Origin: an uncultured Roseibium sp.
GTDB lineage: Bacteria; Pseudomonadota; Alphaproteobacteria; Rhizobiales; Stappiaceae
Direction: 5' to 3'
NCBI RefSeq assembly: GCF_947499295.1
Contig: NZ_CANMNP010000019.1
Span: 78,755-142,754 of the forward strand
Length of the DNA stretch: 64,000 nucleotides
Each line of letters begins with the position of its first letter. Position 1 is the first letter of the stretch. The notes beneath the pieces are model-generated. The model had not been told where the DNA came from, did no database searches, and was given only the letters and a program-made list of their open reading frames with translations. Below, piece by piece: positions 27,655-37,100 of this stretch. A program made the translations under genes and the position numbers.

Positions 27655-28866
27655 ATGGGTTTGGCCGGCCTGATCAGGGAAAACCGTAAGCCGATCCTAT
27701 TCGCGTTGTCGGGCACGATTGCCGTTGTGGTGCTTGTGGCAGCAGCACTTGACGAACTTATTGACTGGCAAGTCCAGGTTGCCATTCGCAAGAACGCTGA
27801 AGTGCGTGCACTCAACTGGGCCGAAAACTTCTTCGCAACGACGCCGAGTTCGCGCCGGATGGTCGAAAAGGGAGTTGCCACACCTTCCGAACTCGACCGA
27901 CTGGAAAGTTCGTTTGCCTTGGTCGACGTTATCCGTTTTGAGATGTTCAATCGGGAGGGTGTGCGAACACTTCTTTCCGACAAGGGTGTCCTGGAACCCT
28001 CGACTGCCGTAAATGCCACCGCAGTCCGTGTGTATGAAAGCGGTCTTCCGCTCGTTTTTGTTCACGAAAAAGAAGACCATGAAACAGAAACCTCGCAGCT
28101 TGAAACTTATGTTGAGGTCTACCTACCCGCTGTCCTTCCTTCAGGTGAGGCCATAGGCGCGATTGAGGTCTATGTAGACGTGACGAAATTCGAAGATGAG
28201 TTGGAAGAGGTTTTTCAACAAATCAGCGGATATCTCATTCTGGGGACATTGCTCATCGGCTTGTTCCCAGCAGCTGCCTATATCCGAACAACACGCCAAA
28301 TCATGCGAAAGGACAAGCAGCTGCTTGAACTGACTCGTTACGACAAGCTAACGGGCATCTATAACAGAGACACTGTTTCGACATATCTGGCACGGTTTTT
28401 CGCATCGCCGGAGGCAGGTGGAAATCTTGGCATTCTTTTTGTGGACGTCGACTATTTCAAACAAGTGAACGATCAGTATGGTCATGCAGCGGGAGACAAA
28501 CTGCTTCAACACATAGCTTCCGTCCTGAATGACTGCATCAGAACGGAAACCGATTTGATAGGTCGCTATGGGGGCGATGAATTTGTAATTCTGATGCCAG
28601 ATGTTTCCAGGGGCCTGTTTCGAGAACGGTGTTCGCTTATTCTGGAGGCATCGCAAGCGCCCTACAGGCACAAAGACATTGAATTCGTTCCGAGCCTGAG
28701 CGTTGGAGCATATCTTACGAACACCCGGGACACGGAAAAGTCGGCACTGCACAAGGCCGACCTCGCTGTTTATGCTGCCAAACGCTCGGGCCGAGGTCAG
28801 GTGGTCGAATACACGCCCAAATTGGAGGGACTGTTTGACCAGGAAAGTTCAAGGCAATCCGCGTGA
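27655..28866 (+). CDS. Membrane-bound diguanylate cyclase (GGDEF)
   Basis: 403 residues: a membrane helix (about 12-33), an extracytoplasmic sensor region (about 35-190) without a recognised name, a second helix (about 192-214; GYLILGTLLIGLFPAAAYI), then a GGDEF domain with the active motif at 306-310 (RYGGDEFVIL). It should synthesise c-di-GMP in response to a periplasmic signal. The RxxD product-inhibition site is not present where expected (TETD instead). ATG at 27655 has GGAGG seven bases upstream; the frame extension to a TTG at 27613 is not used. Confidence 0.9.
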   Translation: MGLAGLIRENRKPILFALSGTIAVVVLVAAALDELIDWQVQVAIRKNAEVRALNWAENFFATTPSSRRMVEKGVATPSELDRLESSFALVDVIRFEMFNREGVRTLLSDKGVLEPSTAVNATAVRVYESGLPLVFVHEKEDHETETSQLETYVEVYLPAVLPSGEAIGAIEVYVDVTKFEDELEEVFQQISGYLILGTLLIGLFPAAAYIRTTRQIMRKDKQLLELTRYDKLTGIYNRDTVSTYLARFFASPEAGGNLGILFVDVDYFKQVNDQYGHAAGDKLLQHIASVLNDCIRTETDLIGRYGGDEFVILMPDVSRGLFRERCSLILEASQAPYRHKDIEFVPSLSVGAYLTNTRDTEKSALHKADLAVYAAKRSGRGQVVEYTPKLEGLFDQESSRQSA

Positions 28867-28886
28867 CATCCAAATACTCAGATGAA

Positions 28887-29312
28887 TCATCTCGGTGGTA
28901 TTGAATAGGTCGCCGTTGCATGTGCAACCGGCGCTTCTTCACCCTCACCTGCGATCGTGCACTCCACAACAGCCAACCTCTTGCCGAGCTTCAAGAGACG
29001 GCAAGTGCCCAGAAGATCTCCCCGGTTCGGTTTGCGGAGAAAATTGATATTTAGATTGGTTGTCACCGCGAGAGCCTCAGGGCCAATATGTGCAAGTATG
29101 ACCACGTAAGCTGCTAAGTCGGCCAGCGACATCATTGATGGACCGGATACCGTTCCCCCTGGCCTCAAGTGCATTTCGTTTGCACTCAATCGCACAACTG
29201 CCACACCAGATGAAACACCGTCGATCGAGTACACCCGGCCACCTGCATGTATCTGCGGGAACTCCTTGTCCAGCAAAGCCATTACGTCCACAGCTGTCAT
29301 GACCGGCTTCAT
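28887..29312 (-). CDS. PaaI-type hotdog-fold thioesterase
   Basis: About 141-residue hotdog-fold protein of the PaaI/YbgC-like acyl-CoA thioesterase group. Typical elements: MHLRPGGTVSGPSMMSLADLAAYVV (catalytic helix with Asp/Ser), VTTNLNINFLRKP and AVVECTIAGEGEEAPVAHATATY. The substrate is unknown. The ATG at 29312 is favoured, with GAGGT just upstream; the frame also allows an ATG at 29330. It is convergent with the diguanylate cyclase gene, 20 bases apart. Confidence 0.85.
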   Translation of the reverse strand: MKPVMTAVDVMALLDKEFPQIHAGGRVYSIDGVSSGVAVVRLSANEMHLRPGGTVSGPSMMSLADLAAYVVILAHIGPEALAVTTNLNINFLRKPNRGDLLGTCRLLKLGKRLAVVECTIAGEGEEAPVAHATATYSIPPR

Positions 29313-29478
29313 CTGCACCTCATATCTCATTCAAAATTGTGGAAAAATTCTCCATCATTTACGTAAACGTCAATAAGCGCGAAATGCAAGCGGCGATTTG
29401 GCGACAAGAGCTGTGAAAGACTATCAAACGCTTCGTGGGTGGCGACAATGTCCCAGTGAGACGAGCCGAAGGAATTGA

Positions 29479-30822
29479 CTATTCTGCCGGACTTGCCTGT
29501 TTGGGTCTGCGCCTTTCATACGCCTGAGCTCCATAGTTCCAAAGCCAGATCGCCAATCGTTTCAAGCCAACACCTGTTCGCATCTCAAATTCTTCAAAAT
29601 GAAATCGACCGACAGGTAGCCCTTCCAAAACCAATTTTCTCTTCAAGCCCTTGCGCATCTCAACAGGCCCACAAAAGAAAACATGTGCTTGCGAGAGCCG
29701 TCCACTGAGATCGTCGACGATACGTTCTGCTGAAAGACGAACGCCTTCGTTTGAGTTGATAATGATGAGTTCGAGATTGTCAGCCTTCATTGCAATCTCT
29801 TCCAACTCGCGCGCATAGGGAATATCGCCACGCTCTCGCACGCAGTAATAGAGTTTCACGTGGCCGCTCTCTCGAGTTTTCACGCTTTCCGTGAATGCAA
29901 GAAATGGTGTGATCCCAACCCCAGCCCCAATCCAAACCTGGGGACCACTTCCCTTTGGCATGGTAAAGTGACCGTAGGGGCCCGTAATTCTGGCGGACAT
30001 CCCAACCTTTAGCTCTCTACGAAGGCGCCGTGAGTAGTCCCCAAGTTCCTTGATTGAAAACCGCAATGCTCGATCTTGGGTCTGCGCCGCACTCAATGTG
30101 AAAGGATGTTCTTCGGAAAGACCAACTGCGTTAACTGAAAGAAATGCAAACTGCCCGGGTTCATGTCTCAGGCCCTGCCCCTGAGGGTGAAGGATTACTT
30201 CCGTCAAATCGCCGAGATGCCTGACGGATGCAACTTGATAAGCATGCCCTAGCCTTGCTACAGGGCGGAGAACCGCCATCCAGAGGTAACTCAATATGCC
30301 GATGAGGCAAAAGCTGGAAACATAGAGACCAAGCGGCTCCAGATTTGAAAATGGTTTTTCGATAAAGAAAAAATGAAACGCCCCGAAAAAGAAGAAAATT
30401 CCAATCAGCCTGTGGCTCCATTTCCAAAGATGGTATGGAATGAAGGTGATCACGGAAGCAATGGTCAATATGAGTAAGCCGTAGAGACCGACCTCCCCGA
30501 TGTCTTCCGCGATTCCTGACAAAGGCCCTCCTCGCAGTCCATCGATTTCTGCGTCAATGATGTCGTGCAGGCCGAGACACACCATCGCGGTGATACCTAA
30601 CCACTTGTGCAACACGTAAACTCGATCAAGTGGCCCGAAAACGAATTCCAGCCCCGGCATACGGGTGGCGATGAACTGGTTAATTCCCATCAGAATGAGT
30701 GCGGTGGATCCGAGGTATTGACTGAAAATCGCAATCGGATCGCTGGATAAAAGCAATGGCCAGTACCAAAGAAGCGGTAAAGTCGATGCGATGAAAACGA
30801 GGATGAAACCAATCAAGCGCAC
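29479..30822 (-). CDS. Ferric-reductase-like flavocytochrome
   Basis: 447 residues. The N-terminal half has about six helices of the ferric reductase/NOX type, with paired histidines (HKWLGITAMVCLGLHDI and SHRLIGIFFFFGAFHFFF) likely to bind two b-hemes. The C-terminal half is a ferredoxin-NADP reductase module: FAD motif HPFTLSAA, NAD(P) motif GAGVGITPFLAF and C-terminal VFFCGP. It should move electrons from cytosolic NAD(P)H across the inner membrane to an unknown acceptor, such as ferric iron or oxygen. The start is GTG at 30822 with a weak GGA upstream. No iron-uptake genes adjoin. Confidence 0.86.
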   Translation of the reverse strand: MRLIGFILVFIASTLPLLWYWPLLLSSDPIAIFSQYLGSTALILMGINQFIATRMPGLEFVFGPLDRVYVLHKWLGITAMVCLGLHDIIDAEIDGLRGGPLSGIAEDIGEVGLYGLLILTIASVITFIPYHLWKWSHRLIGIFFFFGAFHFFFIEKPFSNLEPLGLYVSSFCLIGILSYLWMAVLRPVARLGHAYQVASVRHLGDLTEVILHPQGQGLRHEPGQFAFLSVNAVGLSEEHPFTLSAAQTQDRALRFSIKELGDYSRRLRRELKVGMSARITGPYGHFTMPKGSGPQVWIGAGVGITPFLAFTESVKTRESGHVKLYYCVRERGDIPYARELEEIAMKADNLELIIINSNEGVRLSAERIVDDLSGRLSQAHVFFCGPVEMRKGLKRKLVLEGLPVGRFHFEEFEMRTGVGLKRLAIWLWNYGAQAYERRRPKQASPAE

Positions 30823-30923
30823 TTTTAGATTTCCATTTGTGGCTACAACGTCGATGCGGTCGTCCGAGCTTTGGATTCGTTAGGGTTTCACTTTGAAGAT
30901 CGCAATAGGAGTGAAGGGCTGGC

Positions 30924-30954
30924 AGACAAAAAAGGCGCTCATTGAGCGCCTTTT
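30924..30954 (-). terminator. Terminator of the homocysteine methyltransferase gene
   Basis: AAAAGGCGCTC (30930-30940) pairs perfectly with GAGCGCCTTTT (30944-30954), leaving a 3-base loop. On the minus strand it ends in a run of six T. It lies about 30 bases past the stop of the gene at 30985; the A/T arms could also stop plus-strand transcription. Confidence 0.85.
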
Positions 30955-30984
30955 AGAACCAAAGTTTATGATGTAGATCGAGTC

Positions 30985-32013
30985 TCAACCGCGGCGCCGT
31001 CCTCTGCGGCGGCCGGCTCCTGCAGCCTCACCTTCTGCACGCGCCGCATCTGCTTTCTTATTCGGCGGAGAAACCAGCGGACCAATCTCGGAAATCATTG
31101 TTTCAAGCGTTGGACGTGGCCCAACCTTATGACTGTCCAATGCACTTCTCATGGCTGCAAGATGACTTGGCGACGTTCCGCAACAGCCCCCAATTATGCG
31201 CGCTCCGACATCCATCGCCATGTGAGCATACTTCGCCATCAATTCGGGTGTTCCAGTATAGACGACTTCGTCGCCTTGAATTTGCGGTATGCCGCAATTG
31301 GCTTTGGCGACAACAATCGCATCAGGATAGGCCTCAGTAATTTCCATGATGGCCGCCAGTAGGTCCGACGCTCCGACACCGCAGTTGGAACCGATCGCGA
31401 CCGGTGTACACGCAAACTGGGTTTGCAACTCACCAAGGCTTGCGGGAGCAAGGCCCATCATGGTCTTGCCAGCAGTGTCAAAACTTGCGGTTATCACAAG
31501 TGGCAGATCAAACTCGCTCGCTGCTTCAGCAGCCGCCTTCATCTCCTCGACAGCTGACATTGTTTCTACCCAGAGAACATCTGCGCCGCCGTCCTTCAGA
31601 CCTTCGATCTGTTCCCTGAATGCCTCGACACCTTCTTGGTAGCTCAAGGCGCCAAGAGGTTGAAACAGCTCGCCTGTGGGGCCAATGGAACCGGCGATGA
31701 GGATTTCACGATCGGTCTCCTCGGCGACCTCGCGTGCCAGCTGTACACCAATACTGTTGAGTTCGTTCACGCGATCCTGAGCCGCATGTAGCTTGAGACG
31801 GTGACGGTTGCATCCAAACGTGTTCGTCAGGATGATATCAGCACCAGCGTCAACGAAGGACCTGTGCAAGGCCTTGATCTTTTCTGGCTCGTCCGTATTC
31901 CAAAGCTCTGGCGCATCACCTGAGACAAGCCCCATGTCAAACAGATTGGTACCGATGGCTCCATCGGCAAGAAGCGCTCCGCGTCGGGACAAAAGGCTTT
32001 CCAGCTTGGACAT
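30985..32013 (-). CDS. bmt: Betaine/thetin-homocysteine S-methyltransferase
   Basis: 342-residue zinc homocysteine S-methyltransferase domain protein (BHMT/MmuM family), making methionine from homocysteine and a methyl donor such as glycine betaine, DMSP or S-methylmethionine. N-terminal LADGAIGTNLFDMG, ILTNTFGCNRHRL, zinc ligands GSNCG (near 206) and GGCCGT (near 290). The last ~15 residues form an unusual basic tail, GAGRRRGRRRG. It is divergent from an MttB-like gene whose N-terminus has a similar basic stretch. The betaine preference is suggested by that neighbour and by sarcosine oxidase in the window, not proven. Confidence 0.9.
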   Translation of the reverse strand: MSKLESLLSRRGALLADGAIGTNLFDMGLVSGDAPELWNTDEPEKIKALHRSFVDAGADIILTNTFGCNRHRLKLHAAQDRVNELNSIGVQLAREVAEETDREILIAGSIGPTGELFQPLGALSYQEGVEAFREQIEGLKDGGADVLWVETMSAVEEMKAAAEAASEFDLPLVITASFDTAGKTMMGLAPASLGELQTQFACTPVAIGSNCGVGASDLLAAIMEITEAYPDAIVVAKANCGIPQIQGDEVVYTGTPELMAKYAHMAMDVGARIIGGCCGTSPSHLAAMRSALDSHKVGPRPTLETMISEIGPLVSPPNKKADAARAEGEAAGAGRRRGRRRG

Positions 32014-32254
32014 TCAGCTGTCTTTCTTTTCAAATTTTTCGGGAAGGTCCGCAAGCTCTCTGTCGGCAAAGCAGGCCTTGCATTGCGATCGCTGTTTTCC
32101 CTTTTGAACCAAGAATGTCAATGGACAAACTGGTGAAAGCACAGCAACAAAGCTACATGACGCATTTACGGCATTGTGCGACGCATCTGATGCCCGGTTA
32201 TAAATGCGCCTGATTGAGACTACGCCAACTAAAATTTGTACTGGGAGACACGAA

Positions 32255-33793
32255 ATGTCTGACGCCGCCCCATCTGGCCGACGCGGTAGGAATGCTCGTA
32301 GAGAAAGGCGCCAAGCCGGCCCCGGCGCAATAGCTGTCCCATTTATCTCACGAAACATTCCCAACTATGAAGTCCTGACCGATGAAGGGGCCGCCCGGAT
32401 TGAAGCGAACACAGACACGATTCTTGCAGAGATCGGACTGGAGTTCCGAGAGGATCCCGAAGTTCTCGAAATCTGGAAATCCGCCGGCGCTGAGGTCGAC
32501 GGCGAACGCGTTCGTTTTCCGAAAGGTATGTTGCGTGAAATCCTCAAATCGGCACCTTCGCAATTCACCCAGCACGCGCGCAATCCTGCCCGAAATGTTG
32601 AAATCGGCGGCAATAACCTCGTTTTTGCGCCGGTTTATGGCCCCCCATTTGTGACTGATCTCGACCAGGGCCGCCGCTACGGCACCATTGAAGATTTCAG
32701 GAATTTCGTGAAGCTTGCCTATATGTCGCCTTGGCTGCATCACTCCGGCGGCACCGTTTGTGAGCCTGTGGACCTACCGGTCAACAAACGCCACTTCGAT
32801 ATGGTGTATGCTCACATCAAGTATTCCGACAAACCCTTTATGGGCTCTGTAACGGCTCCTGAACGTGCGGAAGACTCGGTGAAGATGGCGCAAATCGTGT
32901 TCGGCGAAGACTTCGTCGACCAAAAATGTGTCATGATCCAGCTTATCAACGCGAACTCGCCGCTTGTCTACGATGCCACAATGCTTGGAGCGCTTAAAGT
33001 CTACGCCCGGCACAATCAGGCATGCATCGTTTCACCGTTCATTCTGGCGGGCGCCATGAGCCCGGTCACCGTTGCCGGTACACTCGCTCAAGTTTTGGCC
33101 GAAGCAATGGCCGGATGCGCTCTGACACAACTTGTGCGGCCTGGTGCCCCCGTTGTCTTCGGAGCCTTTGTCAGCTCCATATCCATGCAGTCCGGAGCCC
33201 CAACATTCGGCAGCCCGGAAGGGTCATTGCTGCTCAACGGAGCCGCGAAACTGGCCAGAAGGCTCAATCTTCCCTTCCGTTCGGGAGGATCATTTACCGC
33301 GTCGAAGAGCCCTGACGCACAGTCCGCGCAAGAATCTGCGCAAACAATCCTCGCAACCGTTCAGTCAGGTGTGAACTTCGCTCTCCATTCCGCGGGTTGG
33401 CTGGAAGGCGGTCTTTGCTCTTCTTACGAGAAATTTGTCATGGATGCCGATCAGCTCGGCATGATGCACGTGCTCGCAAAGGGCATCGATATCTCCGATG
33501 AGAGCCTGGCAATGGATGCCCTGGAAGAAGTTGGGCCCGGAGGCCATTTCCTAGGCGCCTCGCACACGCAGCGCAATTTCGAGAGCGCATTCTATCGCTC
33601 AGCGATCGCCGACAACAACTCATATGAGCAATGGCTCGCAGACGGCGAACTGGATGCTGCAATGCGTGCGAATTCGCGATGGAAGGAACAGTTAAGGGCC
33701 TATTCGGGACCTGATCTTGACCCTGGAATCGACGATGCCTTGTTGGATTTCATGGCCAAACGCAAGGCATCTTTTCCCGACAGCAACGTTTGA
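32255..33793 (+). CDS. Non-pyrrolysine trimethylamine methyltransferase (MttB) homologue
   Basis: 512-residue MttB-superfamily protein. Members move a methyl group from a quaternary or tertiary amine (glycine betaine for MtgB-type) to a corrinoid protein. The frame is continuous, with no amber codon, so it lacks pyrrolysine and belongs to the betaine-type branch rather than true trimethylamine enzymes. Visible family stretches: HHSGGTVCEPVDLPVNKRHF, PFILAGAMSPVTVAGTLAQ, FGSPEGSLLLNGAAKLARR and GGHFLGASHTQRNF. The N-terminus is basic (GRRGRNARRERRQ). ATG 32255 with GGGAG eight bases upstream. No corrinoid protein or activator gene lies nearby. Confidence 0.9.
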   Translation: MSDAAPSGRRGRNARRERRQAGPGAIAVPFISRNIPNYEVLTDEGAARIEANTDTILAEIGLEFREDPEVLEIWKSAGAEVDGERVRFPKGMLREILKSAPSQFTQHARNPARNVEIGGNNLVFAPVYGPPFVTDLDQGRRYGTIEDFRNFVKLAYMSPWLHHSGGTVCEPVDLPVNKRHFDMVYAHIKYSDKPFMGSVTAPERAEDSVKMAQIVFGEDFVDQKCVMIQLINANSPLVYDATMLGALKVYARHNQACIVSPFILAGAMSPVTVAGTLAQVLAEAMAGCALTQLVRPGAPVVFGAFVSSISMQSGAPTFGSPEGSLLLNGAAKLARRLNLPFRSGGSFTASKSPDAQSAQESAQTILATVQSGVNFALHSAGWLEGGLCSSYEKFVMDADQLGMMHVLAKGIDISDESLAMDALEEVGPGGHFLGASHTQRNFESAFYRSAIADNNSYEQWLADGELDAAMRANSRWKEQLRAYSGPDLDPGIDDALLDFMAKRKASFPDSNV

Positions 33794-33818
33794 ACGACCT
33801 TTCGCCATCGACATTGGG

Positions 33819-33848
33819 CGCCCTGCAGATAGCAGGGCGTCTTTTTTT
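33819..33848 (+). terminator. Terminator of the MttB-like gene
   Basis: CGCCCTGC (33819-33826), 5-base loop, GCAGGGCG (33832-33839), then TC and a run of seven T. It starts 25 bases after the stop codon and is a standard Rho-independent terminator. Confidence 0.9.
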
Positions 33849-34159
33849 GAGCAATTTCATAGTGCTTGCTGCGAAAAACTGATGCACGTTAGCAATAACT
33901 GAAGGAAGACCAGCGGATTTTTTGCATAAAGTCTTCCAGAAGTTTCCAGCTTGAGTTAAAGGTTCCCAATCATTGCGGGTTTCTGACGCTGGAAACGCTC
34001 AGAAGCATGCGATAAGCTTGCGCACAAGTATTCGGGGATCGGTTGTGCCAAGCAGGTTTAAAGCTTGAGGGAGCTGTTTGAGATGCGAATTCGCTGACCA
34101 TTATTTTATTAAATACCTCAATGACTTGACCGATCCCGATAAATAAAACAGGTTGTTCT
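33849..34159 (+). promoter_or_regulatory. Upstream region of rkpA, 311 bases
   Basis: No gene seen. It is AT-rich toward rkpA. The best promoter candidate is TTGAGA (34078-34083), an 18-base spacer and TATTTT (34102-34107), which would give a leader of about 45 bases. The match is only moderate. No recognised operator or repeat. Confidence 0.35.
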
Positions 34160-37100
34160 GTGGCGTCTCTTACCTCAAACATAAACATTCTCGGTTATTC
34201 TACGCGTCTCCCAGGTGCCAATGATTCTGGCGAATTCTGGTCTCTTCTGAAGAATGGCGAATGCGCCGTGAGTTCCGTGTCGCCGGAACGCTGGCCGCTG
34301 ACTCGTTTTTCACATCCTTCGCAATCTACTTCCGGAAAGACGTATACCTTTGCAGCCGGGCAACTCGATGATGTCTGGGGATTTGACCCATCATTTTTTG
34401 GCATTTCCCCGCGTGAAGCAGTCCAAATGGACCCGCAGCAAAGATTGCTCCTTCAGCTGGTCTGGGAAGCGCTTGAACATGCGAATATGCGTCCGAGCGA
34501 TCTGGCAGGTTCAAATACCGGAGTTTATGTAGGCGCATCCTCTTTGGACTACCACCATCGTTTTCTGGTGGATCCTGCCATGGCCGACATGCAATTCATG
34601 ACCGGCAACACGCTGTCCATTGTCTCAAACCGAATTTCCTATATCTACGATCTCCGGGGCCCAAGCTTTACCGTCGACACCGCTTGTTCTTCCTCCATCG
34701 TCGCCTTGCATGAGGCTGTTTCAGCCATTGAAAGCGGGCAGATCGACACCGCAATCGTTTGCGGCGTCAGCCTGCTTCTCAGTCCCTTTGCATTTGTCGG
34801 TTTCTCTAGGGCAACAATGCTCTCGCCAACCGGCCTCTGTCAGGCCTTTGACGCCAACGGAGATGGATATGTGCGTTCGGAAGGCGGCGCGGTACTTGTT
34901 CTGCGTGCTGACCGCGCAGGAATACCGGAAGGTGCAAAGAGCCACGGAAAACTGTTGGCGACAGGGATCAACGCCGACGGAAGAACAGTGGGTCTTTCTC
35001 TGCCCTCGCCTTACGCCCAAGCAGATCTGCTTCGGGAGATTTATGAAGGATTGGAAATAGACCCGTCAGAACTTGCCTTTGTCGAAGCACACGGGACTGG
35101 GACGCGTGTTGGCGATCCAGCCGAAGCAGATGCACTTGGCAAGGTTATTGGCCAAAAACGAAGTGATGTGCTTCCGATCGGCTCGGTGAAGACAAATGTT
35201 GGCCACCTTGAACCGGTATCTGGCCTGATTGGATTTTTAAAATCCGTCATGGCGCTTCGGGAAGATCTCTTTCCAAAGTCCTTGCATTTCAACACTCCCA
35301 ATCCCGATATCCCGTTTGATGAACTGAATCTGAAGGTTGCGGGAGAGGCGATTTCGCTTGAGCGCAATGGGAAACGCCGACTGGCCGGGATCAATTCCTT
35401 CGGATTTGGCGGCACCAACGCGCATGCCGTCATTGGCGATGCGGACCCGCTTCCTGGCAAAGGCAAAAAGAAATCAAAGCAAACACCTGCGGCTGAAGCT
35501 CCGCTTGTAGTTAGCGCACGATCCAAGGAAGCGCTCCAGCAACTTGCCGGCAGGTACCTGGACTATCTGGCAAACGAACCGAATGAGAGTGTTGAAGACC
35601 TCATTTCCACCAGCGTCCACGCCCGCGATCTTCTTTCAGAACGGTTGGTCGTTCTAGGAAAAACAAAATCGGAGAAGGTTGACGCCCTTCGTGCATTTGC
35701 TGAAGACGGAAACGAGAACGATAACCTGATTGCCGGAAGCATCATCAAACCAGATGCCAAGGTTGGATTTGTGTTTTCTGGCAATGGGTCCCAATGGGCT
35801 GGGATGGGCCAAGAGGCCTATCAGGCAGATGTTTCCTTCCGGAATTCCTTCGACAAAGTCGACAAGATCTTCATGGGACTTAGTGGCTGGTCCCTTGTCA
35901 CCACACTCTTTGCGGAAGATTTGGAAAGCGATCTGGAAAGATCCGAGGTTGCGCAACCTCTTTTGTTTGCAATTCAAGTCGCCATCGTCGAAGCCTTGCG
36001 GGACAGAGGCATCGAAGCTTCAGGCACGACTGGACATTCCGTTGGCGAGGTTGCAGCCGCCTGGTGTGCTGGTGCTCTTGACCTTAAGCAAGCGGTCAAG
36101 GTCATAAGAGCCCGATCCAGCGAACAGGAAGTTGTCCGGGACCTTGGTTCCATGGGGGCACTGCTGCTTCCGGCGGAAAAAGCTGTCGAAGCGATTAAAG
36201 AGAGCGGCCTGCCCCGTCTGGAGCTTGCTGCAGACAACAGTCCTCGCAGTGTCACCATTTCAGGTGATAGTGAGAGCCTCGACGCGTTTGCCAAGTTCGC
36301 GCGGAAAAAGAAATGGGCCATGCGGAAGCTCAATCTGGCATATCCCTTCCACAGCGCACTTGTTGACCCGATTGAAAAACCACTGCTGGCAGCACTGAAG
36401 GGCCTGAAACCCTCGCCCGCTGCTCTACCCTTCTATTCGACAGTCACGCCGGAATTGCCCGATACCAAGGTTTCCGCCGAGTACTGGTGGAAAAATGTTC
36501 GTCAACCCGTGAAGTTTGCAACTGCAATCGAAAACATGGCGGCTGACGATTTTTCCGTTTTGGTTGAAATTGGACCCAAGGCCGTGTTGGGGACGTATGT
36601 GAATGACGTCCTGCGTGCGAAAGGCAAGAAAGCCAAGTTCCTGGAAACGTTGAAAGAGCCGTCCAAGAACTCTGAAGCACGCGAGACCAATCCAATTGAC
36701 CGCATCGCCGCTTCAATCCTTGCAAATGGTGGCGTCACCGTACTGGAAAAATATGTCGGGCCGAAACCTGCGCTTATGCGCCCGCTGCCCTCCTATCCTT
36801 GGCAAAACTCGGACTATCGGCCCGAAAATAGTCCCGAGCATATTGATTTCATGTTTGGCCAGAACTGGCCCCTGCTCGGACACAGGCTCCGCAAAGATAC
36901 CGCGGAATGGTTCAACCATATCGACAGCGGCTCCCTTCCTTTTCTTCAGGATCACAAGGTCGAGGACAGTGTCGTCTTTCCCGCTGCCGGTTATATAGAA
37001 ATGAGCCTTCGCGCCGCCTTGCGCTGGACAAAGGGCGAAATAATTGAACTGCGAGATTTCGACATTGTTCGCCCGCTGGTAATTGAAGGTGACGAAGTTT

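Noticed and set aside
32255..33793. Pyrrolysine-containing trimethylamine methyltransferase
   Set aside because: There is no in-frame amber codon; the protein is a standard non-pyrrolysine homologue.
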